Shown piece after piece: positions 29,185 to 38,569 of a DNA stretch of 64,000 nucleotides. The notes below the pieces were generated by a model, which made no database searches, was not told where the DNA came from, and saw only the letters and a list, made by a program, of their open reading frames with translations. A program made the position numbers and the translations under genes. Location: the NCBI GenBank assembly GCA_903866915.1, contig CAIPPO010000097.1, forward strand, positions 1-64,000. The letters are read 5' to 3'. Source of the DNA: an uncultured Mucilaginibacter sp. (GTDB taxonomy: Bacteria; Bacteroidota; Bacteroidia; Sphingobacteriales; Sphingobacteriaceae). The first letter of the stretch is position 1. Each line of letters begins with the position of its first letter.

Positions 29185-29802
29185 ATGTACCTTGTAAAAA
29201 CGCCCTGGTTTATCAAACAGTTGTATTCCAGTTTGTTGTGGAATAAGCGTGCCGACGGCAAGCGTATTTATTTAAGTTTTGACGACGGCCCTATACCCAT
29301 TGTTACACCCTTTGTTTTAAATATTTTACAGATGTACCAGGCTAAGGCTACTTTTTTCTGTATAGGCGACAATGTGCGCAAGCATCCTGAGGTGTTCGAA
29401 CAGGTAAAAGCTGCTGGCCATAGTGTTGGTAATCATACCTTTAACCATTTAAAGGGTTGGAAAACGGAGAAGCAGGTCTACCTGGATAATTACCTTAAAG
29501 CGGATGAATTGATACCGTCAAATTTATTCCGCCCGCCATACGGTCGCATCAGACGATCGCAGATCAAACTGTTAAAACAGCAGCGGCCTGAACTCCAGAT
29601 AGTGATGTGGGATGTGCTAAGCGGCGACTTCGACCCAAATCTTAGCCCTGAAGCCTGCCTTGAGAATGTGCTGCGGCATGTATGGCCAGGTTCAATCGTC
29701 GTATTTCATGATAGCCTGAAAGCTTTTGACAGGTTACAATATGTGTTTCCCAGGGCGATGGAGGAGTGGAGTAGTAAGGGTTGGGTGTTTGAGGGGCTGT
29801 GA
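29185..29802 (+). CDS. Polysaccharide deacetylase family protein
   Basis: IYLSFDDGPIPIVTPFVL, ATFFCIGDNVRKHPE, AGHSVGNHTFNH, LFRPPYGRIRRSQ. Confidence 0.95.
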   Translation: MYLVKTPWFIKQLYSSLLWNKRADGKRIYLSFDDGPIPIVTPFVLNILQMYQAKATFFCIGDNVRKHPEVFEQVKAAGHSVGNHTFNHLKGWKTEKQVYLDNYLKADELIPSNLFRPPYGRIRRSQIKLLKQQRPELQIVMWDVLSGDFDPNLSPEACLENVLRHVWPGSIVVFHDSLKAFDRLQYVFPRAMEEWSSKGWVFEGL

Positions 29803-29807
29803 TTTAG

Positions 29808-29958
29808 TTGTATTGGTTGTCCCGATAGCTATCGGGATGGTTGTATTGGTTGTCCCGATAGCTATCGGGATGGTTGTATTGGTTGATTGAGTTGATTAAG
29901 TTGAATGGGTTAAATTGCCTAAGTCTACCAACTGCAACTATCCCTATAGCTATTAGGA
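29808..29958. repeat. 33-bp perfect tandem duplication TTGTATTGGTTGTCCCGATAGCTATCGGGATGG, then TTGATTGAG units and a third, degenerate palindrome copy
   Basis: Palindromes at 29820-29837, 29853-29870 and 29941-29958. Confidence 0.9.
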
Positions 29959-30032
29959 TGGTTATATTAGTTGGTCATAAGGCACTAGTTAACAAATCAC
30001 TGATTAACCAATCGCCAGTTAACCAATCGCCA

Positions 30033-30551
30033 CTACTTAAGCGTATCTATTCTCAAAATAGCAATCCGTTGATTATGGGTAATATAGGTGATTCGCACAT
30101 ACAGGCCTTGTTTCATTATGCCGCCATCAACCTGGGGTTTGTTGTAACCTAGAACGCCGAGATCAAAGCTTGAATAGTCAAAATATTCGCCATTGACGTC
30201 AAAGTGCTCACTGTCGTGACCGCCTGCCGGCATGGGGTGGAAGTTTTGTATGCGCCCTTCAACGACTTGGGATTCCCCGTTTTCGGAGTAATACTTTCCT
30301 GACCGGTATTTAATGCCGGATGCACCGATAACGGCTTTGAACATCAAAAATCCGATACCGGCAAATACGATACCGAAGATCATCCCGAAGTTTCGCTTTG
30401 ACATGCCAAATTTGATACCCCGGCGGTCGCCATAAAAGAAGTTATAAATAAATATACCTACTCCAATAAGGATAGGTACCACAAACAAATAAGCAAAGAA
30501 CGGAATTGCTGCGGTTTGATGAAAATCGTAGACGGTTTGGAATTTTTTCAT
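30033..30551 (-). CDS. Hypothetical two-TM membrane protein
   Basis: 172 aa ORF with two hydrophobic segments and a beta-rich C-terminus. Confidence 0.65.
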   Translation of the reverse strand: MKKFQTVYDFHQTAAIPFFAYLFVVPILIGVGIFIYNFFYGDRRGIKFGMSKRNFGMIFGIVFAGIGFLMFKAVIGASGIKYRSGKYYSENGESQVVEGRIQNFHPMPAGGHDSEHFDVNGEYFDYSSFDLGVLGYNKPQVDGGIMKQGLYVRITYITHNQRIAILRIDTLK

Positions 30552-30681
30552 GGATTGGGTTCAAGGTTGCCCGGATTTTACCTGGGTGTTGCTAAACTTA
30601 AGCTGTTCTATATATCTGATAACTTGCCTTTTTGCCTATTAGGGTCAGCAGTAAATATATTGATTTTCTCATAGCCAATCG

Positions 30682-30772
30682 TACCCCGCGTTAGCGATGG
30701 GAGCGGATACCGGCCTTGTGAATAAGGCCTGCGGCGTATGAGCGGACAGCGCGGCCCGCAGGGAACGCCCAG
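30682..30772. repeat. GC-rich REP-like element (CCCGCGTTAGCGATGGGAGCGGATACCGGCCTTGTGAATAAGGCCTGCGG...GCGCGGCCCGCAGGG)
   Basis: Internal hairpin GGCCTTGTGAATAAGGCC; resembles a dispersed Bacteroidota intergenic repeat. Confidence 0.6.
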
Positions 30773-30781
30773 ATTGTCTGA

Positions 30782-30945
30782 ACCGGTAATCAGTTAATTA
30801 GTGACTAGTTAATTAGTGACTCGGTAACCAGTGCCCAATGCCAAACTATCTGAATAGCCATCAGGACAACTAATACAACCATCCCGATAGCTATCGGGAC
30901 AACCACTACAACCAATACAACTAGTACAACCAGTTCAACTTTTCA
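30782..30945. repeat. Degenerate arrays with two palindrome copies upstream of aconitase
   Basis: AGTTAATTAGTGACTAGTTAATTAGTGAC; palindromes at 30849-30866 (degenerate) and 30882-30899 (perfect); ACAACCACTACAACCAATACAACTAGTACAACC. Confidence 0.85.
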
Positions 30946-31057
30946 AAACACCAATAAAATACAATTTACCGACATCATTTACCTGTATTTTTTATAAATT
31001 CGCCGCGAGAGAGGCTCATTACGGCCCGTTATTAATTTCACCTAAAATATCTGAAAG

Positions 31058-33322
31058 ATGGCTTTTGATTTAGATATGATCAAAAAGGTTTACGAACGCT
31101 ATGGCGCACGCATTGCTGCTGCCCGCAAAGCAACCGGAAAACCCCTAACCCTAACCGAGAAAATTTTATATGCCCACCTTTCTGAAGGTGAGGCACATAG
31201 CGCTTACAAGCGTGGTGTCGACTACGTTGATTTTGCCCCCGATCGTGTTGCGATGCAGGATGCAACGGCGCAAATGGCTCTTTTGCAATTTATGCAGGCC
31301 GGTCGCCCGCAGGTGGCGGTGCCATCTACCGTGCATTGCGATCACCTGATCCAGGCTAAAATTGGTGCTGATACCGATCTGCAAACGGCGAAAGACGTTA
31401 ACAAAGAAGTGTATGATTTCCTGGCTTCGGTATCGGATAAATACGGTATCGGTTTCTGGAAACCGGGCGCTGGTATCATTCACCAGGTAGTGTTGGAAAA
31501 TTATGCTTTCCCGGGTGGTCTGATGATCGGTACCGACTCACATACTCCTAATGCCGGTGGCCTGGGTATGGTGGCCATAGGTGTTGGTGGTGCCGATGCA
31601 TGCGACGTGATGGCCGGTTTACCATGGGAGCTTAAATTTCCTAAACTGATCGGTGTGCACCTGACCGGCAAATTGTCGGGCTGGACCTCTGCAAAGGATG
31701 TAATCCTGCGTGTGGCTGGTATCCTGACCGTAAAAGGCGGTACTGGTGCCATCGTGGAATATTTTGGTGAAGGTGCGCGTTCGCTTTCGGCAACTGGTAA
31801 AGGAACCATCTGTAATATGGGTGCCGAAATTGGTGCCACTACTTCGGTATTTGGTTATGATGAGAAAATAGCGGTTTACCTGCGCGGTACAAAACGTGCT
31901 GATATAGCCGATCTGGCTGATACGGTTAAAGAACACCTGACCGGCGATGCTGAAGTTTATGCTAACCCTGAATTATATTTCGACGAAGTCATCGAGATCA
32001 ATCTGGATGAGCTGGAGCCGCATGTAAACGGTCCGTTTACACCCGACCTGGCATGGCCGATCTCGAAATTTGCTACCGCAGTTCGTGAAAACGGCTGGCC
32101 TACCAAACTGGAAGTAGGTTTGATCGGTTCATGTACCAACTCATCTTATGAAGATATTACCCGTGCGGCTTCTATTGCCAAACAAGCAGTTGATAAACAC
32201 CTGAAAACGGAAGCTGAATTTACCATTACTCCGGGTTCGGAGCAGGTACGTTATACCGTAGAGCGCGATGGTTACCTCGGCACCTTCGAAAGTATGGGTG
32301 GTGTGGTGCTGGCTAATGCCTGCGGACCATGTATAGGCCAGTGGGCACGTCATACTGACGATCCTACACGCAAAAACTCTATCATTACCTCCTTCAACCG
32401 CAACTTTGCGAAACGTCAGGATGGTAACCCTAATACCCACGCTTTTGTAGCATCGCCAGAAATTGTTACCGCTTTCGCGATAGCAGGCGACTTAACTTTT
32501 AACCCTCTAACCGATACTTTGACCAATAAAGACGGCGAGCAGGTGAAATTTGACGAACCACTGGGCCTGGAAATGCCGATTAAAGGTTATGCTGTTGAGG
32601 ATGCCGGTTACCAGGCACCAGCCGAAGACGGCAGCGGTGTTGAGGTGAAGGTTGATCCTAAATCAGCACGTCTGCAATTGTTGGATCCGTTCCCGGCATG
32701 GGAAGGCACCGATCTGGCCGGTCTGAAACTGCTGATCAAAGCCAAAGGTAAGTGTACAACCGACCATATTTCGATGGCTGGACCGTGGCTGAAATTCCGT
32801 GGTCACCTTGACAATATTTCAAATAATATGCTGATCGGTGCGATCAACTATTTCAACGATAAGGCTGATACCGTTAAAAATGAACTGACCGGCGAATACG
32901 GCCCGGTTCCGGCTACACAGCGTGCTTACAAAGCTGCCGGTATCGGCACCGTGGTAGTAGGCGACGAAAACTACGGTGAAGGTTCATCCCGCGAACATGC
33001 GGCCATGGAGCCCCGTCACCTCGGTGTACGTGCCATACTGGTGAAATCATTCGCCCGTATCCACGAAACCAACCTGAAAAAGCAAGGTATGCTGGCCATC
33101 ACCTTTGCCGATAATGCCGACTACGACAAGATCCAGGAAGATGATGTGATCGACATCAATGGCTTAACTACTTTTGCCCCAGGCAAACAACTCAGCGTAG
33201 TGCTGCACCATAAAGATGGTTCTACCGATTCTTTCGCCGTAAACCATACCTACAATGCGCAGCAGATCGAGTGGTTCCAGGCCGGTGGTGCGCTGAATAT
33301 TATCAGAAGGCAAATAGCTTAG
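31058..33322 (+). CDS. Aconitate hydratase
   Basis: [100 protein letters not shown]. Confidence 0.97.
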   Translation: MAFDLDMIKKVYERYGARIAAARKATGKPLTLTEKILYAHLSEGEAHSAYKRGVDYVDFAPDRVAMQDATAQMALLQFMQAGRPQVAVPSTVHCDHLIQAKIGADTDLQTAKDVNKEVYDFLASVSDKYGIGFWKPGAGIIHQVVLENYAFPGGLMIGTDSHTPNAGGLGMVAIGVGGADACDVMAGLPWELKFPKLIGVHLTGKLSGWTSAKDVILRVAGILTVKGGTGAIVEYFGEGARSLSATGKGTICNMGAEIGATTSVFGYDEKIAVYLRGTKRADIADLADTVKEHLTGDAEVYANPELYFDEVIEINLDELEPHVNGPFTPDLAWPISKFATAVRENGWPTKLEVGLIGSCTNSSYEDITRAASIAKQAVDKHLKTEAEFTITPGSEQVRYTVERDGYLGTFESMGGVVLANACGPCIGQWARHTDDPTRKNSIITSFNRNFAKRQDGNPNTHAFVASPEIVTAFAIAGDLTFNPLTDTLTNKDGEQVKFDEPLGLEMPIKGYAVEDAGYQAPAEDGSGVEVKVDPKSARLQLLDPFPAWEGTDLAGLKLLIKAKGKCTTDHISMAGPWLKFRGHLDNISNNMLIGAINYFNDKADTVKNELTGEYGPVPATQRAYKAAGIGTVVVGDENYGEGSSREHAAMEPRHLGVRAILVKSFARIHETNLKKQGMLAITFADNADYDKIQEDDVIDINGLTTFAPGKQLSVVLHHKDGSTDSFAVNHTYNAQQIEWFQAGGALNIIRRQIA

Positions 33323-33337
33323 TATTAGGCGAATGGT

Positions 33338-33449
33338 TAAAGGTGAAGGGCGAAAGGTTTGAACCAGTAACCTATATCTGCCTTTACCCTTTCACCTTTG
33401 TCCTTTTACCTCAAATAGCCCTTTCGGAAACGGAGGGGCTTTTTTTTGA
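33338..33449. repeat. Inverted (AAAGGTG)n / (CCTTTCA)n 7-nt arrays followed by a terminator-like hairpin
   Basis: AAAGGTG AAGGGCG AAAGGTT ... CCTTTAC CCTTTCA CCTTTGT CCTTTTA CC; AGCCCTTTCGGAAACGGAGGGGCTTTTTTT. Confidence 0.8.
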
Positions 33450-33487
33450 ATATCGGATGGGGAGGAAGGATTGCGGAGTGGGAGAGT

Positions 33488-33619
33488 AGTTGATTGAGTT
33501 GGATTGAGTTGGATTGAGTTGGATTGAGTTGGAATGAGTTGATTCAGTTGAATGAGTTGATTCAGTTGATTGAGTTGGATGAAGTTGTACTTTTTTAACC
33601 ATCCCAATAGCTTTCGGAC
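33488..33619. repeat. (TTGGATTGAG)n/(TTGATTGAG)n array ending near a degenerate palindrome copy
   Basis: Four consecutive TTGGATTGAG units and about six 9-10-nt variants; TCCCAATAGCTTTCGGAC at 33602-33619. Confidence 0.9.
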
Positions 33620-33690
33620 TTTCCGACTTCCCGGCCTGGCGCGAGAGTGAAGCGCCGGAATGAGCGTTAGATTTCTCGTGCCCGAGAGGG

Positions 33691-34077
33691 CTACACCACT
33701 CTCACAGCCTGCCTCGCCAAAAGCTGCCAGCTATTGTTTTCGCTTTTGACCCAAACCAGCAAAATGCTGATATTGACATTACCCGGGCCCTTGCCTTTGT
33801 CGTTGGTGGTAGCTTTGAGGATGTGGCGAACGATGGCGGTATCGCCGGCAATGCGGATAGTTTGATCGCTGATATCGATGCTGGTAAAAACAGAAGCGCC
33901 GCTGGTGAAAGTATCTACAAATTCCTGCTTGTTTTGTATTTGTCCGCCGGAGTGCCCGTAGGTCAATTCCTCATGCGCCAGGCTGCTGAGCTGCTCGCCA
34001 TCAGCGCTGAGCATGGCCTGGCGTAGTTGTGCTACCGCTTCGTTAACGGCATTTATATCATTAGCATTTGAAGTCAT
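33691..34077 (-). CDS. Nuclear transport factor 2-like / DUF4440-type small protein
   Basis: MTSNANDINAVNEAVAQLRQAMLSADGEQLSSLAHEELTYGHSGGQIQNKQEFVDTFTSG...; start reassigned from 34203. Confidence 0.8.
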   Translation of the reverse strand: MTSNANDINAVNEAVAQLRQAMLSADGEQLSSLAHEELTYGHSGGQIQNKQEFVDTFTSGASVFTSIDISDQTIRIAGDTAIVRHILKATTNDKGKGPGNVNISILLVWVKSENNSWQLLARQAVRVV

Positions 34078-34312
34078 GGTTATAGTATTTAGCGGGAGCA
34101 AAAATGGGATTAATAGGGGGAAGGTGCAAGGGGGGATGGGAAGCTTTTGAAGAAAACTGCCGTGAGGTAAGGGAAGTGTAAAGCGTGGTTTTGTGCATGG
34201 CAAGCTTTTAGCCTACGCGATTGAAGACTGAAAATGCTTTCAAAACCATCAGTTGGAAGTTTGGGGAACATTGGAATAAAACCAAGTATCAGTCGTTAAA
34301 TTTCACTTGACA

Positions 34313-34864
34313 TTAGAACTCTCTGGTGTACTTGATCTCGTGATTTTCTTCACTTCCTTTGATTACATCGTTATTGATTATTTTTAAAATGTTTTTTGCA
34401 GTTCTCGAATCGCCTGGCTGGACTCCGGATTTTGTAAATGTTATAATATTCGTTTTAGAATTGTAATTAAAATTCAATAAGTCGAAATAATGTTTATTCA
34501 TTAAAAAATATTTGCCACCTGGTTTGATTTCACAATTTTCCGAATGGGTGACTCCGTCAACTGTCCATTCATTCTTCCAATGCCCAGTTAAGAATTCAAT
34601 ATCAATAGTGGTTTTGTTATATCTTTTTCTAATCTTCTTGAAGTATAAAAAAATAATTAAGGCCAATAGAATAAACGTGAAAAGAGGTATTTTCACTTTA
34701 TAAATCAGTAATACATATATCTTGTCTAACCATGTTGTTGCAAACCCGAGATTTATGCTGTTATAAGGGATTGCCAAAATAATCATCAATAGGAAAGTTA
34801 AAAAGGTCAGAAATCCTGCATGATGGTCACACCATTGAATAATGCGATTTAGCTTCTTAATCAT
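34313..34864 (-). CDS. Hypothetical membrane protein
   Basis: 183 aa, two TM segments then soluble beta-rich domain. Confidence 0.65.
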   Translation of the reverse strand: MIKKLNRIIQWCDHHAGFLTFLTFLLMIILAIPYNSINLGFATTWLDKIYVLLIYKVKIPLFTFILLALIIFLYFKKIRKRYNKTTIDIEFLTGHWKNEWTVDGVTHSENCEIKPGGKYFLMNKHYFDLLNFNYNSKTNIITFTKSGVQPGDSRTAKNILKIINNDVIKGSEENHEIKYTREF

Positions 34865-35015
34865 TTTATGTTTAAGTATTTAGGTTAGGGAGTTAAGAAT
34901 TCCAATAAAGATATAATTTTTACGGAGTTTCGGCAATTACACCTTTCTCGCGCGAGATTGAAGCCAAGCAATGTGCGCCAGATTTCTCGTGCCCGCGAAG
35001 CCAAATCATCCCCTT

Positions 35016-35801
35016 TTACAACCCCACCCCTTCCACCAACATCAACAAAAAAGGCAAAGCCTTTGTATAGTCTAATTGCTCATAAAGCAGCCCCAAGCGG
35101 TTGAGATTTTTGTAATAGGCATTTACATTATTGTAATAATTCAGCTCACTTTGTATGAACCAGGCCTGTGGGCCCAGTTTTTCGGCAATAAACCATTTTT
35201 CCAGCAAGCGGGCTGCACGGCCATTGCCATCTTCAAATGGGTGGATATTTACAAATACAAGGTGTATAAAAGAAGCGAAATAAAAAACTTCGGGATAGCT
35301 CAGGTTTTGTTTTTTTAGGCTTTCAATATCATCTGCAAGCGATTCAAAAAGCGCCTTCACCTGCTGCCCGGGTGCTGCTTCAAATTGGATGCGACCGGTT
35401 TGATGTTCCATAACCACCATGTTGCCGCTGCGCAAAACACCCTGCTTATTTTCAGGCAGCAAGTGTGCGGTGATCATTTGATGCGCCTTAAAAAGATTGG
35501 AACTATTCAGTTCGTTTTTTTGTGCAAACTGGTAGGCATTGTACAGGTCGTTTGGCTTCTGTACCAGATCGGGTTGATAGCCAAGATTAAGCATCTTATG
35601 TTTAAGATAGCTATCAACCTCCATTTGTTCGCCTTCGATCCTTGATGAAGTTATAGCCGAAACCGAAGTGTAAAAACTAAAAGTATCTGTGGATATATCC
35701 GCGTCTTTTAAGCTGTCAAAACGATCTTGGAGATCAAAACCCACCTGTTGCCGGTATTCCGCCAGCAAGTCAGTGGGTATCAATTTTAGTTTATCGTTCA
35801 T
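35016..35801 (-). CDS. Fic family protein (putative AMP transferase)
   Basis: Fic motif HPFEDGNGRAARLLEKWFI and N-terminal SSRIEGEQ inhibitory-like motif. Confidence 0.95.
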   Translation of the reverse strand: MNDKLKLIPTDLLAEYRQQVGFDLQDRFDSLKDADISTDTFSFYTSVSAITSSRIEGEQMEVDSYLKHKMLNLGYQPDLVQKPNDLYNAYQFAQKNELNSSNLFKAHQMITAHLLPENKQGVLRSGNMVVMEHQTGRIQFEAAPGQQVKALFESLADDIESLKKQNLSYPEVFYFASFIHLVFVNIHPFEDGNGRAARLLEKWFIAEKLGPQAWFIQSELNYYNNVNAYYKNLNRLGLLYEQLDYTKALPFLLMLVEGVGL

Positions 35802-35989
35802 CTTTTAATAACAGATCGTGTTTTATAGAAGCGTTTTTGCTTCAGGCCTTATTATGAAAGCGAAGTTAATTGAATTTTCAAACTGTTCAGGTGAAATTTG
35901 GAGTAGCGGCAGATAGACGTAAAAGGTTTGATTCTATCAACTAAATGCGTCAATGAAACAGCTTGCAGGAGCGGTGCCTTGCGATGCAT

Positions 35990-36871
35990 TTATATTAGTT
36001 CGCCGCTTATCAGAATGTGTTCTGCCTGGGCAAGTCTTTGTTCAATAAAATCCAGATCCTTGATATAGATCATATTAAAATCAAAATTAGTTGCCAGGGG
36101 GTCGAAAGGAATTAACCGTTTGTTTATATAGTCGTATTTATTGGGTTTAAATCCAAGATCCGTTAACAGTTTATGGGTTGCATTATTTCCGTAGCCGTAA
36201 TATTCACCGGTATTGGCAAACTCCACAACTAAAGCCCGACAACGGCTATCGGAAATGGAATTGATGGCACCCAATAATGCGTTGTGTTCATGACCCTCAA
36301 TATCCAGTTTCATTAATAGGGGCACTCTGCCATTCAATAACGAATCGATTGTTTTGGCCGGCACTTTGATAATATCAGGTCTGTTTTCAAAGCTAACTCT
36401 ATTGGTGGCGTGGTCATTTGACGTAAATGGAAGATAACCGTTCTCATTTGAAGCTGCTACGTTCCAGGCTTCAACCAAATCAGTTAAATTATTCAGGTTT
36501 ATATTTTTTGTTAAACCTTCAAATGTAGCAGGAGAAGCTTCGATGGCCAGGGTATTGGCACCTTTTTCTCCGGAGGCTAAAATTGTGTAAGTTCCTCCGT
36601 TTGCTCCGACATCTACAAATAAATCACCGGGTTGTAACACATGTAAAACAAAAGGCATTACGTCTGGTTCTGCAAGTCCGAAATAGTAGTTCCCGCTTAA
36701 AGCTTGAAAGCCTTTCATCAGTATCAATTTGCTTTTCGGAGTAAAATTATAGACCAGGTTTCTTTTGAAGACTTTATCTATAGTTTGCCATTTGAAAAAT
36801 CTGTATAAAAATTTTACCCTTTGCCGCGGTGTATAATTATGATATATAATTTGTCGTATTGTTGGCTGCAT
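35990..36871 (-). CDS. FkbM family methyltransferase
   Basis: PGDLFVDVGANGGTYTILASGEKGANTLAIEASPATFEGLTKNINLN..., LMKLDIEGHEHNALLGA. Confidence 0.9.
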   Translation of the reverse strand: MQPTIRQIIYHNYTPRQRVKFLYRFFKWQTIDKVFKRNLVYNFTPKSKLILMKGFQALSGNYYFGLAEPDVMPFVLHVLQPGDLFVDVGANGGTYTILASGEKGANTLAIEASPATFEGLTKNINLNNLTDLVEAWNVAASNENGYLPFTSNDHATNRVSFENRPDIIKVPAKTIDSLLNGRVPLLMKLDIEGHEHNALLGAINSISDSRCRALVVEFANTGEYYGYGNNATHKLLTDLGFKPNKYDYINKRLIPFDPLATNFDFNMIYIKDLDFIEQRLAQAEHILISGELI

Positions 36872-37058
36872 ATAACAAATATAGTTTTTAATAGTTAATG
36901 CAAACGTCGGTTGCTGCCCGCAAAAATAAGTAGTTGAGATTCAGCCTTAATGAAAAGACGCAGGGAGATCAGGGAAAGTCAATCCGGGTATTTTAGTCCG
37001 GATCATCAATCCGGACTAAAGGAATTCAACAAAAGGGCCCGTGTCCAACAGCTGTCAA

Positions 37059-37943
37059 TTACGCACCATATACTATCGCAAATTCTTTGGCGAAGTCGGC
37101 CAATTTGGTTTTGCCGGTAGGTTTGGTGCCTGCTGCGTCATAGGCCGTCCAAAGGATACCGGTGTTAATTGCCGTATACATTTCGGCGTACAGGTGGGCA
37201 AAATAGTCGGGTACCCCGGCCTGTATCATGCCACCGATGGCCTGCTCGGTGGTAAATTCAACCCATTTTAGGTCAGGTTGGCCAATCGCAACACCAAGGG
37301 CAGTGGTTACCGCTCCGGCAGTGCTTTCGTCGCTGCTTACAAAGCGAACTGATTTGCCTGTAAATGAACCTGATATTTCTTCGGCAATCACTGCTGCGAT
37401 ATCATTAGGGTGTACCAATACCAGGCGGGTATCGGCACTATAATTGGCACCGTTGAAGCCGAGGTTTTTGATCATGCCGATATTGGCGTACAGGTTCACA
37501 TAAAATATACCCGGACGGATATGTTTAACGGCGACATCCGGCATGGCATTCAGGATCTGCTCCGCATCATGCATACCAGCTATCGGGCCGGTACCGCCAT
37601 CAACATCAGCACCAATACTGCTTAGGTTAACGATGCGTTTGATGCCGGCACTTTTTATAGCTGCCGCGTAGCTATGTGCTAAGTCACTGGCGTATTTGCG
37701 GTAATCATTGACTGCAAAGCTTGGCGGTACCATAGTATAAACCACATCGGCACCGGAAAATGCGCTGCTTAAAAATTCGGCGTCGCCAATAGAGCCAATG
37801 GCTGCAGTAGCACCAAGGGCTTCGATGTCTGCTTTCTTATCCGGATTACTACTTACAACAGTTACCTCATGGCCTGCTGCGATCAATTGTTTGGCTAATG
37901 GCTTGCTGATATTGCCCAGGGAGCCTGTTACGGTTATTTTCAT
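37059..37943 (-). CDS. NmrA-like NAD(P)-binding protein
   Basis: MKITVTGSLGNISKPLAKQLIAAGHEVTVVSSNPDKKADIEALGATAAIGSI... Confidence 0.9.
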   Translation of the reverse strand: MKITVTGSLGNISKPLAKQLIAAGHEVTVVSSNPDKKADIEALGATAAIGSIGDAEFLSSAFSGADVVYTMVPPSFAVNDYRKYASDLAHSYAAAIKSAGIKRIVNLSSIGADVDGGTGPIAGMHDAEQILNAMPDVAVKHIRPGIFYVNLYANIGMIKNLGFNGANYSADTRLVLVHPNDIAAVIAEEISGSFTGKSVRFVSSDESTAGAVTTALGVAIGQPDLKWVEFTTEQAIGGMIQAGVPDYFAHLYAEMYTAINTGILWTAYDAAGTKPTGKTKLADFAKEFAIVYGA

Positions 37944-38019
37944 TTTCTTTTGGATTTGTTGATGACAAAGGTATATTTGTACTTACTTTTATACAAGTAC
38001 TTACCCTAAAGTATGTATC

Positions 38020-38397
38020 ATGACTCAGATCAAGGAAAACTCAACTATACAAGAAAATAAACGAATAGCATTGGAAACCTGTCCGGTGACTTATGCAATG
38101 GAGCGTATTGGCGGTTATTGGAAACCGATTATTTTATATCATTTAATGGCGGGTGATAAGCGTTACAGTGAACTACGCAAAGCAATTCCGGCTGTTACCG
38201 AAAAAATGCTTATCCAGCACCTGAAACAACTGGAGGCCGACGGCCTGGTGATCCGGCAGGCAAAACCTGTGGTGCCTCCTTATGTTACCTACAGCCTCAG
38301 CAAATCGGGCCGCAAATTGCAACTCGTGCTCCAAGCCATGGCCAATTGGGCCTTTGAGGATAGCGAGGTTTATGCGGAGCAGAGAAGGGCTTCCTGA
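38020..38397 (+). CDS. HxlR family winged-helix transcriptional regulator
   Basis: CPVTYAMERIGGYWKPIILYHLMAGDKRYSELRKAIPAVTEKMLIQHLKQLEADGLV; TATATTTG near 37972; divergent from the NmrA-like gene. Confidence 0.95.
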   Translation: MTQIKENSTIQENKRIALETCPVTYAMERIGGYWKPIILYHLMAGDKRYSELRKAIPAVTEKMLIQHLKQLEADGLVIRQAKPVVPPYVTYSLSKSGRKLQLVLQAMANWAFEDSEVYAEQRRAS

Positions 38398-38402
38398 GTT
38401 TG

Positions 38403-38545
38403 GTTGTATTGGTCATTTGGCATTAGTCATTAGGATTTGGAAAATATCCTTTTTCTATGGACTATGGACCATCAACTATGGTCTATTGACTACCAACCAG
38501 AATCTGTGAAATCAGTTAAATCACCCTAAATCGGTGATTTTAAAA
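38403..38545. repeat. Composite repeat modules (AATGCCA-like, CTATGGA 7-nt array, GATTTCACAGATT element), left flank of the SBP gene
   Basis: CTATGGA CTATGGA CCATCAA CTATGGT CTATTGA ...; CAGAATCTGTGAAATCAGTTAAATCACCCTAAATCGGTGAT. Confidence 0.8.
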
Positions 38546-38569
38546 ATACGGGCTTACCCAATTAACCAA

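Noticed and set aside
30033-30945. tRNA or structured ncRNA upstream of aconitase (GC-rich hairpins at 30690-30780)
   Set aside because: No cloverleaf or T-loop consensus; sequence looks like a dispersed REP element.
31080-32440. Long antisense ORFs inside aconitase and other high-GC genes (e.g. 21795-22388, 47139-47813)
   Set aside because: Typical antisense shadows of codon usage in strongly coding genes; no family features or start signals.
37059-38397. HxlR/NmrA divergent pair as novel
   Set aside because: A common redox-type regulator-oxidoreductase arrangement; ordinary.
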